Source: Asticcacaulis benevestitus DSM 16100 = ATCC BAA-896 (GTDB lineage Bacteria > Pseudomonadota > Alphaproteobacteria > Caulobacterales > Caulobacteraceae). Taken from it: a stretch of 64,000 nucleotides of DNA. How positions within the stretch are numbered: the stretch's first letter is position 1; every line of letters starts with the position of its first letter. The position numbers and the translations under genes were made by a program. Of the stretch, positions 17,739 to 26,495 are shown one piece after another. The notes beneath the pieces are model-generated. The model was not told the DNA's origin. It saw only the letters and a list, made by a program, of their open reading frames with translations, and did not search any database. The stretch spans positions 1 to 64,000 of the forward strand of contig NZ_AQWM01000008.1 of assembly GCF_000376105.1 (NCBI RefSeq). Reading direction: 5' to 3'.

Positions 17739-18452
17739 ATGATTGACAAAAGACCATACAACACGCTCGGCGGCGCCGATCACGGCTGGCTGAAGGCCAA
17801 GCACCATTTTTCCTTCGCCAACTATTACGATCCGGCCAAGATGGGCTGGGGCTCTTTGCGCGTCTGGAATGACGACGAGATCAAGGCACAGACGGGCTTT
17901 CCGCCGCATCCGCACGACAATATGGAAATCATCACCTATGTCCGCGAAGGCGCGATCACCCACGAGGATTCGCTTGGCAACAAAGGCCGCACCGAAGCGG
18001 GCGATGTGCAGGTGATGTCGGCCGGCACGGGTATTCGGCATTCGGAATACAATCTGGAAAGCGAAACCACCAAGATCTTCCAGATCTGGGTCATGCCGGC
18101 TTCCCGCGGCGAAGCGCCAAGCTGGGGCGCCAAGCCCTTCCCCAAGGGCGACCGCGCCGGCAAGTTCGTGACGCTGGCCACCGGCTTTGATGAAGACGGC
18201 GACGCGCTCAAGATCCGCTCACCGGCCCGTCTGCTGGGTGCCACCCTGCTCAAGGACCAGTCTGAGAGCTACACACCGCTGGCCACCGAACCCGCCACGA
18301 CGCGCCACCTCTACCTGGTCGTCGCCAAGGGCAAGGTCAGCGTCAATGGTGTTGAACTGAACGAGCGCGATGGCGCGGCGATCAAGGACGAAGCCTCGCT
18401 CGATATTCGCGCGCTCGAAGATGCCGAAGTCGTGTTGCTCGACGCGGCCTGA
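17739..18452 (+). CDS. Pirin family protein (YhaK/quercetinase-like bicupin)
   Basis: This 237-residue bicupin has the N-terminal cupin intact, with metal ligands in ..FPPHPHDNMEIITYV.. and ..GTGIRHSEYN.. (His, His, His, Glu). The C-terminal half is the shorter YhaK-type cupin (..ATTRHLYLVVAKGKVSVNGVEL..). Some family members show quercetin dioxygenase activity in vitro, but the cellular role is unsettled. The ribosome site GAGAGGGAGAG lies 8-10 bases before the ATG. A strong terminator follows. A second, longer pirin lies at 53.2-54.1 kb. Confidence 0.88.
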   Translation: MIDKRPYNTLGGADHGWLKAKHHFSFANYYDPAKMGWGSLRVWNDDEIKAQTGFPPHPHDNMEIITYVREGAITHEDSLGNKGRTEAGDVQVMSAGTGIRHSEYNLESETTKIFQIWVMPASRGEAPSWGAKPFPKGDRAGKFVTLATGFDEDGDALKIRSPARLLGATLLKDQSESYTPLATEPATTRHLYLVVAKGKVSVNGVELNERDGAAIKDEASLDIRALEDAEVVLLDAA

Positions 18453-18457
18453 TGCTT

Positions 18458-18494
18458 AAGGGGGCTTGAGACCACGAGTCTCAAGCCCCTTTTA
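18458..18494. terminator. Terminator between pirin and queE (convergent)
   Basis: AAGGGGGCTTGAGA pairs with TCTCAAGCCCCTTT around a 7-base loop. It lies between the two convergent genes and carries T-rich flanks that suit the plus strand best. Confidence 0.8.
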
Positions 18495-19124
18495 TTTAAG
18501 CCCCACCAGCTTGTGGGTCTGGACGCTCATGCGCCATTGCGGATGCTGCAGGCAATAGTCGATCACCGCCTGCGTATTGGCGGCCTGCCTGTCGGAATCC
18601 ATCGGTTGCAGATAATAGCGCTCGAAATCGAACGCCAGAAACTCGGCCGGATCCACTTCGGCCTGCGGCCACACCAGCTTCAGTTCCTGCCCAAAGGTCT
18701 GATGCAAGCGGTTATCAGCTTTCGGGCTGACACAGATCCAGTCGATGCCTTCCGGCGCCTTGATCGTGCCATTGGTCTCTACGGCGATGAAATAGCCCGC
18801 CGCCTTGACCGCTTCTATCAAGGCCGGGTCCAATTGCAGCAGGGGTTCGCCACCGGTAAAGACCACGGCCTTTTGAGACGGGTCAGCCATGCCCCACACC
18901 GCATCCAGCGCCGCCACGACATCGACCGGCTTCGGAAACTTGCCGCCATTTTCGCCATCGATGCCGACAAAATCGGTGTCACAGAAGGTGCAGGCGGCCA
19001 TGGCTCGATCCTGCTCGCGCCCGCTCCACAGATTGCAACCGGCAAAGCGCGCGAACACATTCACGCGGCCGGCCTGCCCGCCTTCGCCTTGCAGGGTCAG
19101 GAAGATTTCCTTGAAACTGTACAT
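18492..19124 (-). CDS. queE: 7-carboxy-7-deazaguanine synthase QueE
   Basis: This radical-SAM enzyme converts 6-carboxytetrahydropterin to 7-carboxy-7-deazaguanine in queuosine/preQ1 biosynthesis. The 210-residue protein carries a cluster motif of the CX14CX2C type (CNLWSG..ACTFCD) rather than the canonical CX3CX2C; such variants are known in QueE. Other family marks are ..FLTLQGEGGQAGR.. at the start and ..VVFTGGEPLLQLD... The ATG at 19124-19122 overlaps the TGA of queC by one base (TGATG), so the two are translationally coupled. The frame continues upstream inside queC and should not be included. Confidence 0.94.
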   Translation of the reverse strand: MYSFKEIFLTLQGEGGQAGRVNVFARFAGCNLWSGREQDRAMAACTFCDTDFVGIDGENGGKFPKPVDVVAALDAVWGMADPSQKAVVFTGGEPLLQLDPALIEAVKAAGYFIAVETNGTIKAPEGIDWICVSPKADNRLHQTFGQELKLVWPQAEVDPAEFLAFDFERYYLQPMDSDRQAANTQAVIDYCLQHPQWRMSVQTHKLVGLK

Positions 19125-19864
19125 CAGCGCTCGGCCGGTTGGGCGTTTTCGATGAAATGCTCGAAGCCCGTCTTGCGCAACTGGCAGGCCGGACATTCGC
19201 CGCAGCCATAGCCCCATGGATGGCGTTCACCGCGCTCACCCTTGTAGCAGGTGGTGGTTTCTTCGAGGATCAGATCGACCAGCGGCTGCCCCCCCAGTTC
19301 GAGCGACATAGCCCAGGTCTGCGCCTTGTCGATCCACATCAGCGGCGTGTGGATCTCGAACGGCCGCTCGACACCGAGTTGCAATACGGTTTGCATGGCT
19401 TGCAGCGTTTCGTTGCGGCAATCGGGATAACCGGAAAAATCAGTTTCGCACATACCGCCGACCAGATGATCCAGTCCACGCCGATCGGCCACGGCCGCCG
19501 CATAAACGAAGAACACCAGATTGCGTCCCGGGACGAACGATGACGGCAGGCCGCGTTCGGTCATCACGATCTCGGTTTCGCGTGTCAGCGATGATTCGGC
19601 GACAGCGCCAAAACCGCGCAGATCGCAGACATGGTCTTCGCCCAGACGGGTGGCGGCGAGCGGGAAAACCTCACGGAATTTTTCCAGCACCGTGGTGCGC
19701 GTCGTCATCTCGATGGCATGGCGCTGGCCATAATCGAACCCGATGGTTTCCACGCGCTCGAAGTGCGTCAAGGCCCAGGCCAGGCAGACGCTGGAATCCT
19801 GCCCGCCCGAAAACAGGACGAGCGCGGATTTGGCGGCGGGGACATGATCCAGGGACGCGGACAT
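19124..19864 (-). CDS. queC: 7-cyano-7-deazaguanine synthase QueC
   Basis: This ATP-dependent enzyme turns 7-carboxy-7-deazaguanine into preQ0, directly following QueE in the pathway. The 246 residues show the PP-loop SGGQDSS near residue 19 and a C-terminal zinc site CGECPACQLRK, with an additional Cys in ..TTTCYKGER... It is first in a two-gene queC-queE operon. No queD or queF is in the window. Confidence 0.96.
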   Translation of the reverse strand: MSASLDHVPAAKSALVLFSGGQDSSVCLAWALTHFERVETIGFDYGQRHAIEMTTRTTVLEKFREVFPLAATRLGEDHVCDLRGFGAVAESSLTRETEIVMTERGLPSSFVPGRNLVFFVYAAAVADRRGLDHLVGGMCETDFSGYPDCRNETLQAMQTVLQLGVERPFEIHTPLMWIDKAQTWAMSLELGGQPLVDLILEETTTCYKGERGERHPWGYGCGECPACQLRKTGFEHFIENAQPAER

Positions 19865-19988
19865 GGAAACGGGCTTTCAAAGTGAACAGGAGATTCTCAT
19901 CTAAAACGCTCCTTTACCTGAATTTGCAAGTATTTTTGGTGCGGCGCGGCATGGGATTCTTTTGACGTCCACGTAAAGTTGGCAGAGA

Positions 19989-20471
19989 ATGGCCGCGTTT
20001 TCCAACCCGGGTTACCCCATGAACCAACCGCCCTTTTCCGACATGTTCGGCGCCATTATCGACAATACCCCCTATATGAAGGCCATCGGCGCCTACTATG
20101 TCGGCAAGTCAGAGGATGGCATCACCATGGCCTTGCCATGGCGCGCGGATCTGGTTGGCGATCCGGAAACCCGCGTCGTCGCCTCTGGCGTGGTGACCGC
20201 CCTGCTCGACAACTGTTGCGGCATGGCGGTTTGGGATAAGGTCAATGAATTCAAACCGGTGGCGACGCTCGACCTGCGCATCGACTATATGCGCCCGGCC
20301 TGGCCTGATCAGGAATTGAAGGTCACGGCCAAGTGCTACAAGCTAACGCGCTCGGTGGGCTTCGTACGCGCTTTCGCCTATGATGTGACACCCGATGATC
20401 CCGTGGCCGCGGCGCAATCGGCCTTCATCGTCTCCTCGCCCGTGCCCAAGCCCAATAGCGGAGTTGCCTGA
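19989..20471 (+). CDS. PaaI-type hotdog-fold thioesterase
   Basis: This 160-residue single hotdog-domain protein of the PaaI/YbgC group has a long helix ..RVVASGVVTALLDNCCGMAVWDK.. and the strand ..VATLDLRIDYMRPA... Family members hydrolyse acyl-CoA thioesters in the cytoplasm; the substrate cannot be assigned. The canonical acidic residue within the hotdog helix appears as Asp in ALLDNCCG. The start could be 19989 or the internal ATG at 20019 (MNQPPF..); neither has a strong ribosome site. Its TGA overlaps the ATG of the next thioesterase (TGATG), giving a two-gene operon of paralogous hotdog proteins. Confidence 0.8.
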   Translation: MAAFSNPGYPMNQPPFSDMFGAIIDNTPYMKAIGAYYVGKSEDGITMALPWRADLVGDPETRVVASGVVTALLDNCCGMAVWDKVNEFKPVATLDLRIDYMRPAWPDQELKVTAKCYKLTRSVGFVRAFAYDVTPDDPVAAAQSAFIVSSPVPKPNSGVA

Positions 20472-20929
20472 TGGAGAAGCCCCCGATTGAGAAACCGATG
20501 AGCGAAAAGATAACCGGACCTGGCGCCCATGCGCGACGTGATCCGGTGCTCCTGTTGCAAAACATCCCCTTTGCCGGCTTTCTTGGCGTACGGCTGGAAC
20601 TGGCCGGCGATGAACTGACCGGCCACCTGCCCTTTTCACCGCACCTGATCGGCAACCCGATGCTGCCCGCCTTGCATGGTGGGGTCATCGGCGCCTTCAT
20701 GGAAATAACCGCCATGTCGCAACTCGGATGGCACGCCAATTTCGAACATATGCCCAAGCCAATCGATGTCACCGTGCAGTATCTGCGCTCCGGCAAACCG
20801 GTCGATACCTATGCGCGCGCTGTGGTCAATCGCGTGGGACGCACCGTCGCCAATGTTGATGTATCGGCCTGGCAGGAGTCAAGGCATCATCCCATCGCCA
20901 CCCTGCAGGCGCACTTTTTGACCGGATAA
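20471..20929 (+). CDS. PaaI-type hotdog-fold thioesterase (second of pair)
   Basis: This 152-residue hotdog protein has the core ..PMLPALHGGVIGAFMEITAMSQLGW.., where HGG and the acidic residue Glu in the central helix match active PaaI enzymes. The strand ..PIDVTVQYLRSGKPVDTYARAVVNRVGRTVANVDV.. follows. It is translationally coupled to the preceding paralogue by a one-base overlap. Tandem PaaI pairs of this kind are frequent in Caulobacterales and may form heteromers, which is inference only. Confidence 0.82.
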   Translation: MEKPPIEKPMSEKITGPGAHARRDPVLLLQNIPFAGFLGVRLELAGDELTGHLPFSPHLIGNPMLPALHGGVIGAFMEITAMSQLGWHANFEHMPKPIDVTVQYLRSGKPVDTYARAVVNRVGRTVANVDVSAWQESRHHPIATLQAHFLTG

Positions 20930-21059
20930 TACACCTTAGAAAAACTCACCCTTCAATAGCATTTTATACTTGCTCTGTTTTGGATTGCGGATACCTCTTA
21001 GCCGTCGCAGCTTTGTTGGCGACGACTCGCTTTGTATTTTTATCTGAGAGGTTCGCACC

Positions 21060-21413
21060 ATGTCCAAAGAGAGAAAAATAAGCACAGCCAAAGCTTTGAC
21101 GGCTCAGCTTCATGCAACGGAAGAGCCCATCGACACAGCGCTTGCCGAAGCGGCAAACCTGATCGAGGCCTATGTCACCTCACGACGCGCCATCCGTATG
21201 TCAACGATCGTCGGCAACGACGTCCATTACAATACCTTGCAGGCGATGGTGGCCCTGAGCACGGCCCAGCGCCATATGACGGCCGCGCACGCAGACCTGA
21301 CCAGGGTTCAGCGTCAGGTTGGCCTCGGCGCCGTAGCCATCGTGATGGTCGATGACAAGCCATCCCCGAAGCCGACCGGCGTCATGCCCGCCCATGAGGA
21401 TAAGGTCGCTTAA
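21060..21413 (+). CDS. Hypothetical protein, 117 aa
   Basis: I do not recognise this family. The protein is mostly helical in appearance (..ALAEAANLIEAYVTSRRAIRMSTIVGNDVHYNTLQAMVALSTAQRHMTAAH..), lacks a signal peptide or membrane segment, and ends in a Pro/Lys-rich tail. GAGAGG lies about 9 bases before the ATG, supporting expression. A hairpin (CGTCGC...GCGACG, 21003-21024) lies about 35 bp upstream. It precedes the interrupted membrane-protein gene by 70 bp on the same strand. Confidence 0.6.
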   Translation: MSKERKISTAKALTAQLHATEEPIDTALAEAANLIEAYVTSRRAIRMSTIVGNDVHYNTLQAMVALSTAQRHMTAAHADLTRVQRQVGLGAVAIVMVDDKPSPKPTGVMPAHEDKVA

Positions 21414-21483
21414 ATTTGAGTCTTGCGGCTTGGCTATACGGATCAAGTCTGGCCTTATAGGACAGACCCGTTGAGAGGTATCC

Positions 21484-21933
21484 ATGCTGCAATCACTCCC
21501 CGCTCAATTCGGTGCGGTATTCGGACTGTTGACCTGCGTTGCGGCCCTAATCCTCGGGGGCTGACGCGAACGGTCTGCCGCCGCGCTTTATCTTATCGCT
21601 GTTGCTGCCAACTATGGGTTGGGCCTTGTGGCACCCGATATGACGGCGCAACGCCTTCTGTTTTCTGATACGCTATGCCTGATCGGTCTCTTTTGCCTGT
21701 GCTGGAAGGCGCCCCATCCCTGGCCATTATGGGCTGCGGGATTGCAATTGCTAGCCGTCATGACGGAAGTGTCCGTACTGTTCCTCAGGACAGGCACCTT
21801 GCGCTGGACACTGCTGACCGTTGTGGCCCTTTCAGGCTACGGCGTACTTTTGGTTTTGTGGATCGGAACGTTTGCGGCCGCACGCCGCCGTTTCCGCGTC
21901 AGATCACAAAGCGTGGCAGAATCCAGCGAATAA
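21484..21933 (+). pseudogene. Small membrane protein gene interrupted by one in-frame TGA
   Basis: ATG 21484 has an excellent ribosome site (GAGAGG, 5-base spacing). The frame reads 26 codons ending ..AALILGG, meets TGA at 21562-21564, then continues in the same frame as RERSAAALYLIAVAAN.. for 122 more codons to a TAA at 21933. The conceptual 149-residue product has about four membrane segments and a basic tail (AAARRRFRVRSQ). A single TGG-to-TGA change (Trp) would explain it. Options are a recent nonsense mutation, a sequencing error, or translation restarting downstream (e.g. TTG 21619). I do not know the family function. Confidence 0.6.
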
Positions 21934-22044
21934 AGTCGATAAATAGGTAGATTTTCCTATTACTAGATTTATTTTCCTTTCAAATCAATGTAATTCCTAA
22001 ATGTCACTGGCCACATACGGCCTGAACGATCTGTTGGCGCTCTT

Positions 22045-22680
22045 ATGACCCTTTCACATAGCCACATCTGGGCCGCTATAGATGCCTTGGCCAACCGCCT
22101 TAGCACCACGCCTTCGGGTCTGGCGCGTATGGCGGGGCTTGATCCGACCAGTTTCAACAAATCCAAACGCGCGTCGCCGGAAGATCCACCACGCCCGCGC
22201 TGGCCCTCGACCGAAAGCCTAGCCAAGCTGCTGGAAGCCACCGGCATCAAGTTCTCGGAATTCGCCCTTCTGGCTGAGGGCCGCGCCGGCGGCCAGGGTA
22301 TTCCGCTGATCGGTTTCGCCCAGGCCGGCAGCGCGGGCTTCTTCGATGATTCGGGCTTTCCCCTGGGACAGGGCTGGGATGAGATCACCTTTCCCGGTGC
22401 GCATTCCGGACTGTATGCGCTGGAAATATCCGGCGATTCGATGGAACCGCTTTATCGTGACGGCGACCGCATCCTGGTTGATCCGCACAACAGCCAGAAC
22501 CTGCGCAAAGGCGACCGCGTCGTGGTCAAGACCAGCGATGGCGAGGTCATGGCCAAGGAACTGGTGCGCTATTCAGCCCGCACCATCGAGTTGCGCTCGC
22601 TCAATCCGGATTTCCCCGATCGTTCGCTTGATCGGCTAGACGTAGCTTGGATCGCGCGCATTGTCTGGGCCAGTCAGTAG
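22045..22680 (+). CDS. S24-family (LexA/CI-like) transcriptional regulator
   Basis: This 211-residue protein has an N-terminal helix-turn-helix (~5-75, ..LSTTPSGLARMAGLDPTSFNKSKR..) and a C-terminal S24 peptidase domain (~85-205). The Ser-Lys dyad is intact: Ser132 in ISGDSMEP and Lys171 in VMAKELVR. A plausible Ala-Gly self-cleavage site lies in FAQAGSAGFF near residue 94. It resembles the CI/LexA-like regulators common in Alphaproteobacteria; whether it responds to DNA damage cannot be told from sequence. Its 3' flank is a copy of the ~120-bp repeat family. Confidence 0.85.
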   Translation: MTLSHSHIWAAIDALANRLSTTPSGLARMAGLDPTSFNKSKRASPEDPPRPRWPSTESLAKLLEATGIKFSEFALLAEGRAGGQGIPLIGFAQAGSAGFFDDSGFPLGQGWDEITFPGAHSGLYALEISGDSMEPLYRDGDRILVDPHNSQNLRKGDRVVVKTSDGEVMAKELVRYSARTIELRSLNPDFPDRSLDRLDVAWIARIVWASQ

Positions 22681-22687
22681 CTATAAC

Positions 22688-22805
22688 TTACGGGCTTGGG
22701 GCCTGCGGCCCCATACCTTTCTTATCTTGTTTTCTCTCCGCCCTTATGAGGGCGAGGAGACAACAAGGCAGGTAAGACTTAGGGGCGCAGCCCCCAAACC
22801 CCATA
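22688..22805. repeat. ~120-bp palindromic intergenic repeat, copy 1
   Basis: The left arm carries TTGGGGCCTGCGGCCCCATA, the right arm TTAGGGGCGCAGCCCCCAAA and then CCCCATA. Between them is a stem of its own (CTTGTT..CTCCGCCCT / AGGGCGAGGAG..AACAAG). It fills the whole gap between two convergent genes. Related copies lie at 24014-24136 and 45251-45374. Confidence 0.7.
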
Positions 22806-22815
22806 ACAACGCGCG

Positions 22816-24000
22816 CTATGACTTGCCCACATAATCGCCGTATTCCCAATCATAAGGCACACCGCTATCGCCGAGGATAAACGCCACCAGATCGGCAAAG
22901 GCGGCTTCCGAACGCACATCATTCGACAGGATCAACACACAGCGCCGTGATGCTTCCAGACAGACCATGGTGTTGGCCGTCTGACCATCATGCCCACCCT
23001 TGAAGAAACCATGCCCTTGAGGACCATCGAACACAACAACACCCAATCCGGCATAAAGATCTTTGCGCTGCTGATCGGCCGGTAGTTCCGGCGCAAACGG
23101 CGGAAACTGATTCGCCGTGGTGATTTTCAGTTGCGGTTTCGTTATTTCCGCGCGCGATGCCTTTGACAGCCCCTGCCCGCTCACCAGTGCCGCCACGAAT
23201 TTCGACAGGTCGTCGATGGTTGTATCCATCGAACCAGCTACACGCACCTTGCTGCGCTCGTCGTGCTCAACCACCTCGCCCTTGTCGTTGAAACCATCGG
23301 CAAGATTGGGACGGAAATCATCACGCCACATCAACGAGGTGCGTGTCATGCCAAGCGGCTGGAAGACGTTGGCTTGCGCGAACTGTCCCATATCAATGCT
23401 CAATCCCCGGTCCTTTCGACCATTCTCGATGGCGAATTGCAGCAGGATCAGACCTTCGCCAGAATAGGCATAACGCGAACCGGGATCGAAATGGATGTGC
23501 AGTTTCTCATCCGGTTCTCTCCACCAGAAATTGGCGAAACCCGTAGAATGGGTCAGGACGTGGCGCGGTGTGATCAGCTTCCAGCGCGGATCGCCCGCCA
23601 AATCCTTGTAGGGACCGTATTTACCGCGATAAATCGCCTCGGTATCATATTCGACAAGCGGCTTATCGAGGTCGTCGGCGATGGGCGTATCGAGATTGAT
23701 TTTGCCCTGATCGACCAGTTTCATGACCGAATAGGCAAAGACCGTCTTGGTCAGAGAGGCGCCGTACATGACGGTGTCGGTTTGTAAGGGATCGCCGGCG
23801 GCATTGCGCACGCCATAGCTGTGGACATAGGCGACCTTGCCATCATCGATCACAGCTATGGCCAGCCCTTTGGCCTTGGTGGTCGCCATGGCTTCGGAGA
23901 TTTTGGCGTCGATTGCTAACGGTGCAGGAAGAGGTCGGGGTGTGGCTGCGAAGGCGGTTGCAGGAAACAGGGCTGTCAGGGCAAGTATGGCACGCAGCAT
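22816..24000 (-). CDS. Secreted serine hydrolase, beta-lactamase class C fold
   Basis: This 394-residue protein has a signal peptide (MLRAILALTALFPATAFAA). The penicillin-binding/class C motifs are present: SxxK in YGASLTKT, a Tyr motif YAYSGEG in the Y-x-N position, and HxG-like GGHDG near the C-terminus. Family members include esterases, D-aminopeptidases and beta-lactamase-like proteins; the Y-S-G variant argues against a classical AmpC. ATG 24000 with GGGAG seven bases upstream is the clear start. The longer frame to 24135 runs through repeat DNA. A second, unrelated-looking paralogue lies at 28.4 kb. Confidence 0.85.
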   Translation of the reverse strand: MLRAILALTALFPATAFAATPRPLPAPLAIDAKISEAMATTKAKGLAIAVIDDGKVAYVHSYGVRNAAGDPLQTDTVMYGASLTKTVFAYSVMKLVDQGKINLDTPIADDLDKPLVEYDTEAIYRGKYGPYKDLAGDPRWKLITPRHVLTHSTGFANFWWREPDEKLHIHFDPGSRYAYSGEGLILLQFAIENGRKDRGLSIDMGQFAQANVFQPLGMTRTSLMWRDDFRPNLADGFNDKGEVVEHDERSKVRVAGSMDTTIDDLSKFVAALVSGQGLSKASRAEITKPQLKITTANQFPPFAPELPADQQRKDLYAGLGVVVFDGPQGHGFFKGGHDGQTANTMVCLEASRRCVLILSNDVRSEAAFADLVAFILGDSGVPYDWEYGDYVGKS

Positions 24001-24013
24001 AGATATCTCCCGT

Positions 24014-24136
24014 AATGGGGCATGGGGCCAAAGAACGTTTCTTGCGGCCCCAAGCCTTCTTTTCTTGCCTATCCTCGCCTTCAGGTGAGGGATTGGCAAG
24101 ACATAAGATGTGGGGTCACAGACCCCACACCCCATA
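24014..24136. repeat. ~120-bp palindromic intergenic repeat, copy 2
   Basis: The left part has TGGGGCC..GGCCCCAAGCCTTCT, the right part GGCAAGACATAAGATGTGGG followed by GTCACAGACCCCACACCCCATA. The centre folds as TCTTGCC..CTCGCC / GGTGAG..GGCAAGA. It occupies almost all of the gap between lysK and the serine hydrolase and ends two bases upstream of the hydrolase ribosome site. Confidence 0.75.
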
Positions 24137-24146
24137 TTGAAGAGCC

Positions 24147-25817
24147 CTATCCGGCGACCAACTCGCCGTTGATACCTTGCTCCAGCAAGGCGATTGTCCG
24201 CTCCAATCCGAAGATCGCCACGAAAGACCCGAAGCGCGGCCCCTGGCTTTGCCCCAAAAGCACTTCATACAAAGCCTGAAACCATGCGCGTAAAGGCTCG
24301 AACTCATGCGCTTTTCCGACCTCAAAGACGAGATTTTGCAGCACCTCGGCATCGCGCGTATCCGTCGGCAGCGCCTTGAATTTTGCCGCGAGTTCGATCA
24401 TAGCCGCCTTTTCCTTGTCGTCCGGCAGGCGGAAGGTCTTGGTCGGCTTCACGAAGTCTTCAAAATAGTTCAGTGCATAGCCGGCAAGACGGTCCAGCAC
24501 AGGCTCGCTTTCCGGCGTGGCGCCCGGAATATAGGCGCGCAGGAAGCCCCAAAGGGTTTCCTTATCCTGAGCATTGGCCACCGACACCAGATTGAGCATC
24601 AGGCCGAACGTTACCGGCGGGCTCTTGATGGCGGTTTCACCACGCAGCACGAACCACACCGGGTTCTCGATCTGCTTGGCCTCTTCCTGCTTCGGGAAGG
24701 CGTCGAGTTGCTGGAAGAACTCGTCGGTGGCGCGCGGGATCACATCGAAATAGAGCTTCTTGGCTGATTTCGGCGACTGGAACATGTAATAGGCCAAGGA
24801 CTCCGGCGCGCCGTAACGCAGCCAGTCCTCCATGGTCAGGCCATTGCCCTTCGATTTGGAAATCTTCTGCCCGGCCTCATCAAGGAACAATTCGTAGTTG
24901 AAGCCTTCCGGCGGCGTGCCGCCCAGCACCTTGCAGACCTGAGACGACACCTTAACTGAATCGATCAAGTCCTTGCCAGCCATCTCATAATCAACACCGA
25001 GCGCGGCCCAGCGCATGGCCCAGTCAGGCTTCCATTGCATCTTGACGTGACCGCCAGTGATCGGCACTTCAAAACGCTCGCCATTCTCCTCGAACACAAT
25101 CGTGCCCCTGGCAACATCACGCTCTAAGGTAGGCACCTGCAACACAAAACCGGTTTTCGGCGAGATCGGCAGGAAGGGTGAATAGGTCGCCCGGCGGTCC
25201 GGCCCAAGCGTCGGCAGCATAACCTTCTGGATATCGTCAAAACGCGCCAGCGCGGTCAGCAGGGTCTGATCGAACATGCCGCTCTTGTAGCATTCGGTCG
25301 ACGACAAAAACTCGTAGGTGAAACCAAAACTGTCGAGGAAAGCCTTCAGGCGGGCATTGTTATGCGCCCCAAAGCTTGGATATTCCCCGAAAGGATCGCG
25401 CACCACGGTCAAGGGCTTGTACAGGTCTTCGCGCAGGATATCAGCGTTGGGGATACCTTCCGGCACCTTGCGCAGGCCGTCCATATCATCCGAAAAACAA
25501 ATCAGGCGCGTCGGCCAGGCCTTGCCGGTCATGGCCTCGAAGGCCTGGAGCACCATGGTCGTGCGCGCCACCTCGCCGAAGGTACCGATATGCGGCAAGC
25601 CGGATGGCCCGTAGCCGGTTTCGAAAATCACGGCCCGGCTAAGGCCTTCAAACGCCGCCAGCGCTTCATCCGTCTTGCCGGCTTCGATCAGGCCAAGCGC
25701 CCGTTTCTGATCCTCATGTCCTGCAATGCGCGATTTGACCAGACGGGCAATCAGATTGCGAGCCTGTTCAAAGGGCCAAGCGCGGCCGGCGTAAGCAGAT
25801 AGGGTCAGAGACGACAT
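24147..25817 (-). CDS. lysK: Lysyl-tRNA synthetase, class I
   Basis: This enzyme charges tRNA-Lys. It is the class I (archaeal-type) enzyme that replaces class II LysRS in many Alphaproteobacteria. The 556 residues carry the HIGH-equivalent HIGT at 76-79 (PSGLPHIGTFGEVART) and the KMSKS-equivalent KISKS at 318-322. ATG 25817 opens MSSLTLSAYAGRAWPFEQA, typical of the family N-terminus. A copy of the palindromic repeat lies immediately after the stop. Confidence 0.96.
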   Translation of the reverse strand: MSSLTLSAYAGRAWPFEQARNLIARLVKSRIAGHEDQKRALGLIEAGKTDEALAAFEGLSRAVIFETGYGPSGLPHIGTFGEVARTTMVLQAFEAMTGKAWPTRLICFSDDMDGLRKVPEGIPNADILREDLYKPLTVVRDPFGEYPSFGAHNNARLKAFLDSFGFTYEFLSSTECYKSGMFDQTLLTALARFDDIQKVMLPTLGPDRRATYSPFLPISPKTGFVLQVPTLERDVARGTIVFEENGERFEVPITGGHVKMQWKPDWAMRWAALGVDYEMAGKDLIDSVKVSSQVCKVLGGTPPEGFNYELFLDEAGQKISKSKGNGLTMEDWLRYGAPESLAYYMFQSPKSAKKLYFDVIPRATDEFFQQLDAFPKQEEAKQIENPVWFVLRGETAIKSPPVTFGLMLNLVSVANAQDKETLWGFLRAYIPGATPESEPVLDRLAGYALNYFEDFVKPTKTFRLPDDKEKAAMIELAAKFKALPTDTRDAEVLQNLVFEVGKAHEFEPLRAWFQALYEVLLGQSQGPRFGSFVAIFGLERTIALLEQGINGELVAG

Positions 25818-25984
25818 GATGAGGATAAAGCCTTTCCGGTGTTGGAGGAAAGGCTTTACGGCCCGACAGGCGACAGGTCAATCTTAAAGGCGCTACCACA
25901 AAGACGCCACAGAGCACCGAACGCCCGCCAGCACTTCACCTAACGTAAACAATTTGCTTGACGATCTTTCTAAATCGACATAAT

Positions 25985-26008
25985 CTTTACGTTGACGTCA
26001 ATGTAAAG
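25985..26008. promoter_or_regulatory. Palindromic operator of the MerR-family regulator (LiuR-like)
   Basis: CTTTACGTTGACGTCAATGT followed by AAAG is a 24-bp palindrome with one mismatched pair. It lies 38 bp upstream of the MerR gene and matches the general look of operators described for LiuR-type MerR regulators of branched-chain amino acid/acyl-CoA catabolism. A half-site-like CTAACGTAAAC lies about 45 bp further upstream. Confidence 0.7.
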
Positions 26009-26045
26009 CTTTGACATACTCCACCTGCAACGAGAAAAAACGGCC

Positions 26046-26453
26046 ATGGAAACGATTCACAAAGACCGCACCTATTCGATCCGACAGCTCTCGAAAGAGT
26101 TTGATGTCACCGCCCGCGCCCTGCGTTTTTACGAGGACAAGGGCCTGATCTCACCGGAACGCAAAGGCCAGACCCGGCTCTATTCCGCCCGTGACCGCGC
26201 CCGCCTGCAACTGATCCTGCGCGGTAAGCGCCTGGGCTTCTCGCTCATCGAAATCCACGAAATTCTCGACCTCTATACTCCGAAAGATCACGGCACCGCC
26301 CAGATGCGCGCCACCCTGGCCAAGTATCGCGGCCAGATCGAAACCCTGAAGCGCCAGCGCGAAGATATCGAAGCGGCGATCAAGGACATGGCCGAGGGGT
26401 GCGTCTGGCTCGAAGATCAGATCCATCAGCACGAAGCGGAAGCTTCAAACTAA
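26046..26453 (+). CDS. MerR-family regulator, LiuR-like
   Basis: This 135-residue protein has a winged-helix N-terminus (YSIRQLSKEFDVTARALRFY, then EDKGLISPERKGQTRLYSARD) and a C-terminal coiled-coil dimerisation helix (~75-125). The organisation matches LiuR/PsrA-class MerR regulators found beside acyl-CoA dehydrogenase genes in proteobacteria. The gene lies 42 bp upstream of an acyl-CoA dehydrogenase, and a good palindrome overlaps its promoter, so autoregulation and control of the dehydrogenase are likely. It has no Cys cluster typical of metal-sensing MerR proteins. Confidence 0.85.
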   Translation: METIHKDRTYSIRQLSKEFDVTARALRFYEDKGLISPERKGQTRLYSARDRARLQLILRGKRLGFSLIEIHEILDLYTPKDHGTAQMRATLAKYRGQIETLKRQREDIEAAIKDMAEGCVWLEDQIHQHEAEASN

Positions 26454-26495
26454 TCAAAACTCTATTTCGAACATCTCAACAGGGATAACAAGAAA

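Noticed and set aside
19865-19988. preQ1 riboswitch upstream of queC
   Set aside because: The short leader lacks the characteristic C-rich loop and A-rich tail pattern; nothing there supports an aptamer.
21562-21564. TGA read as selenocysteine
   Set aside because: There is no selenoprotein family match and no obvious SECIS hairpin directly after the codon; a nonsense mutation is simpler.
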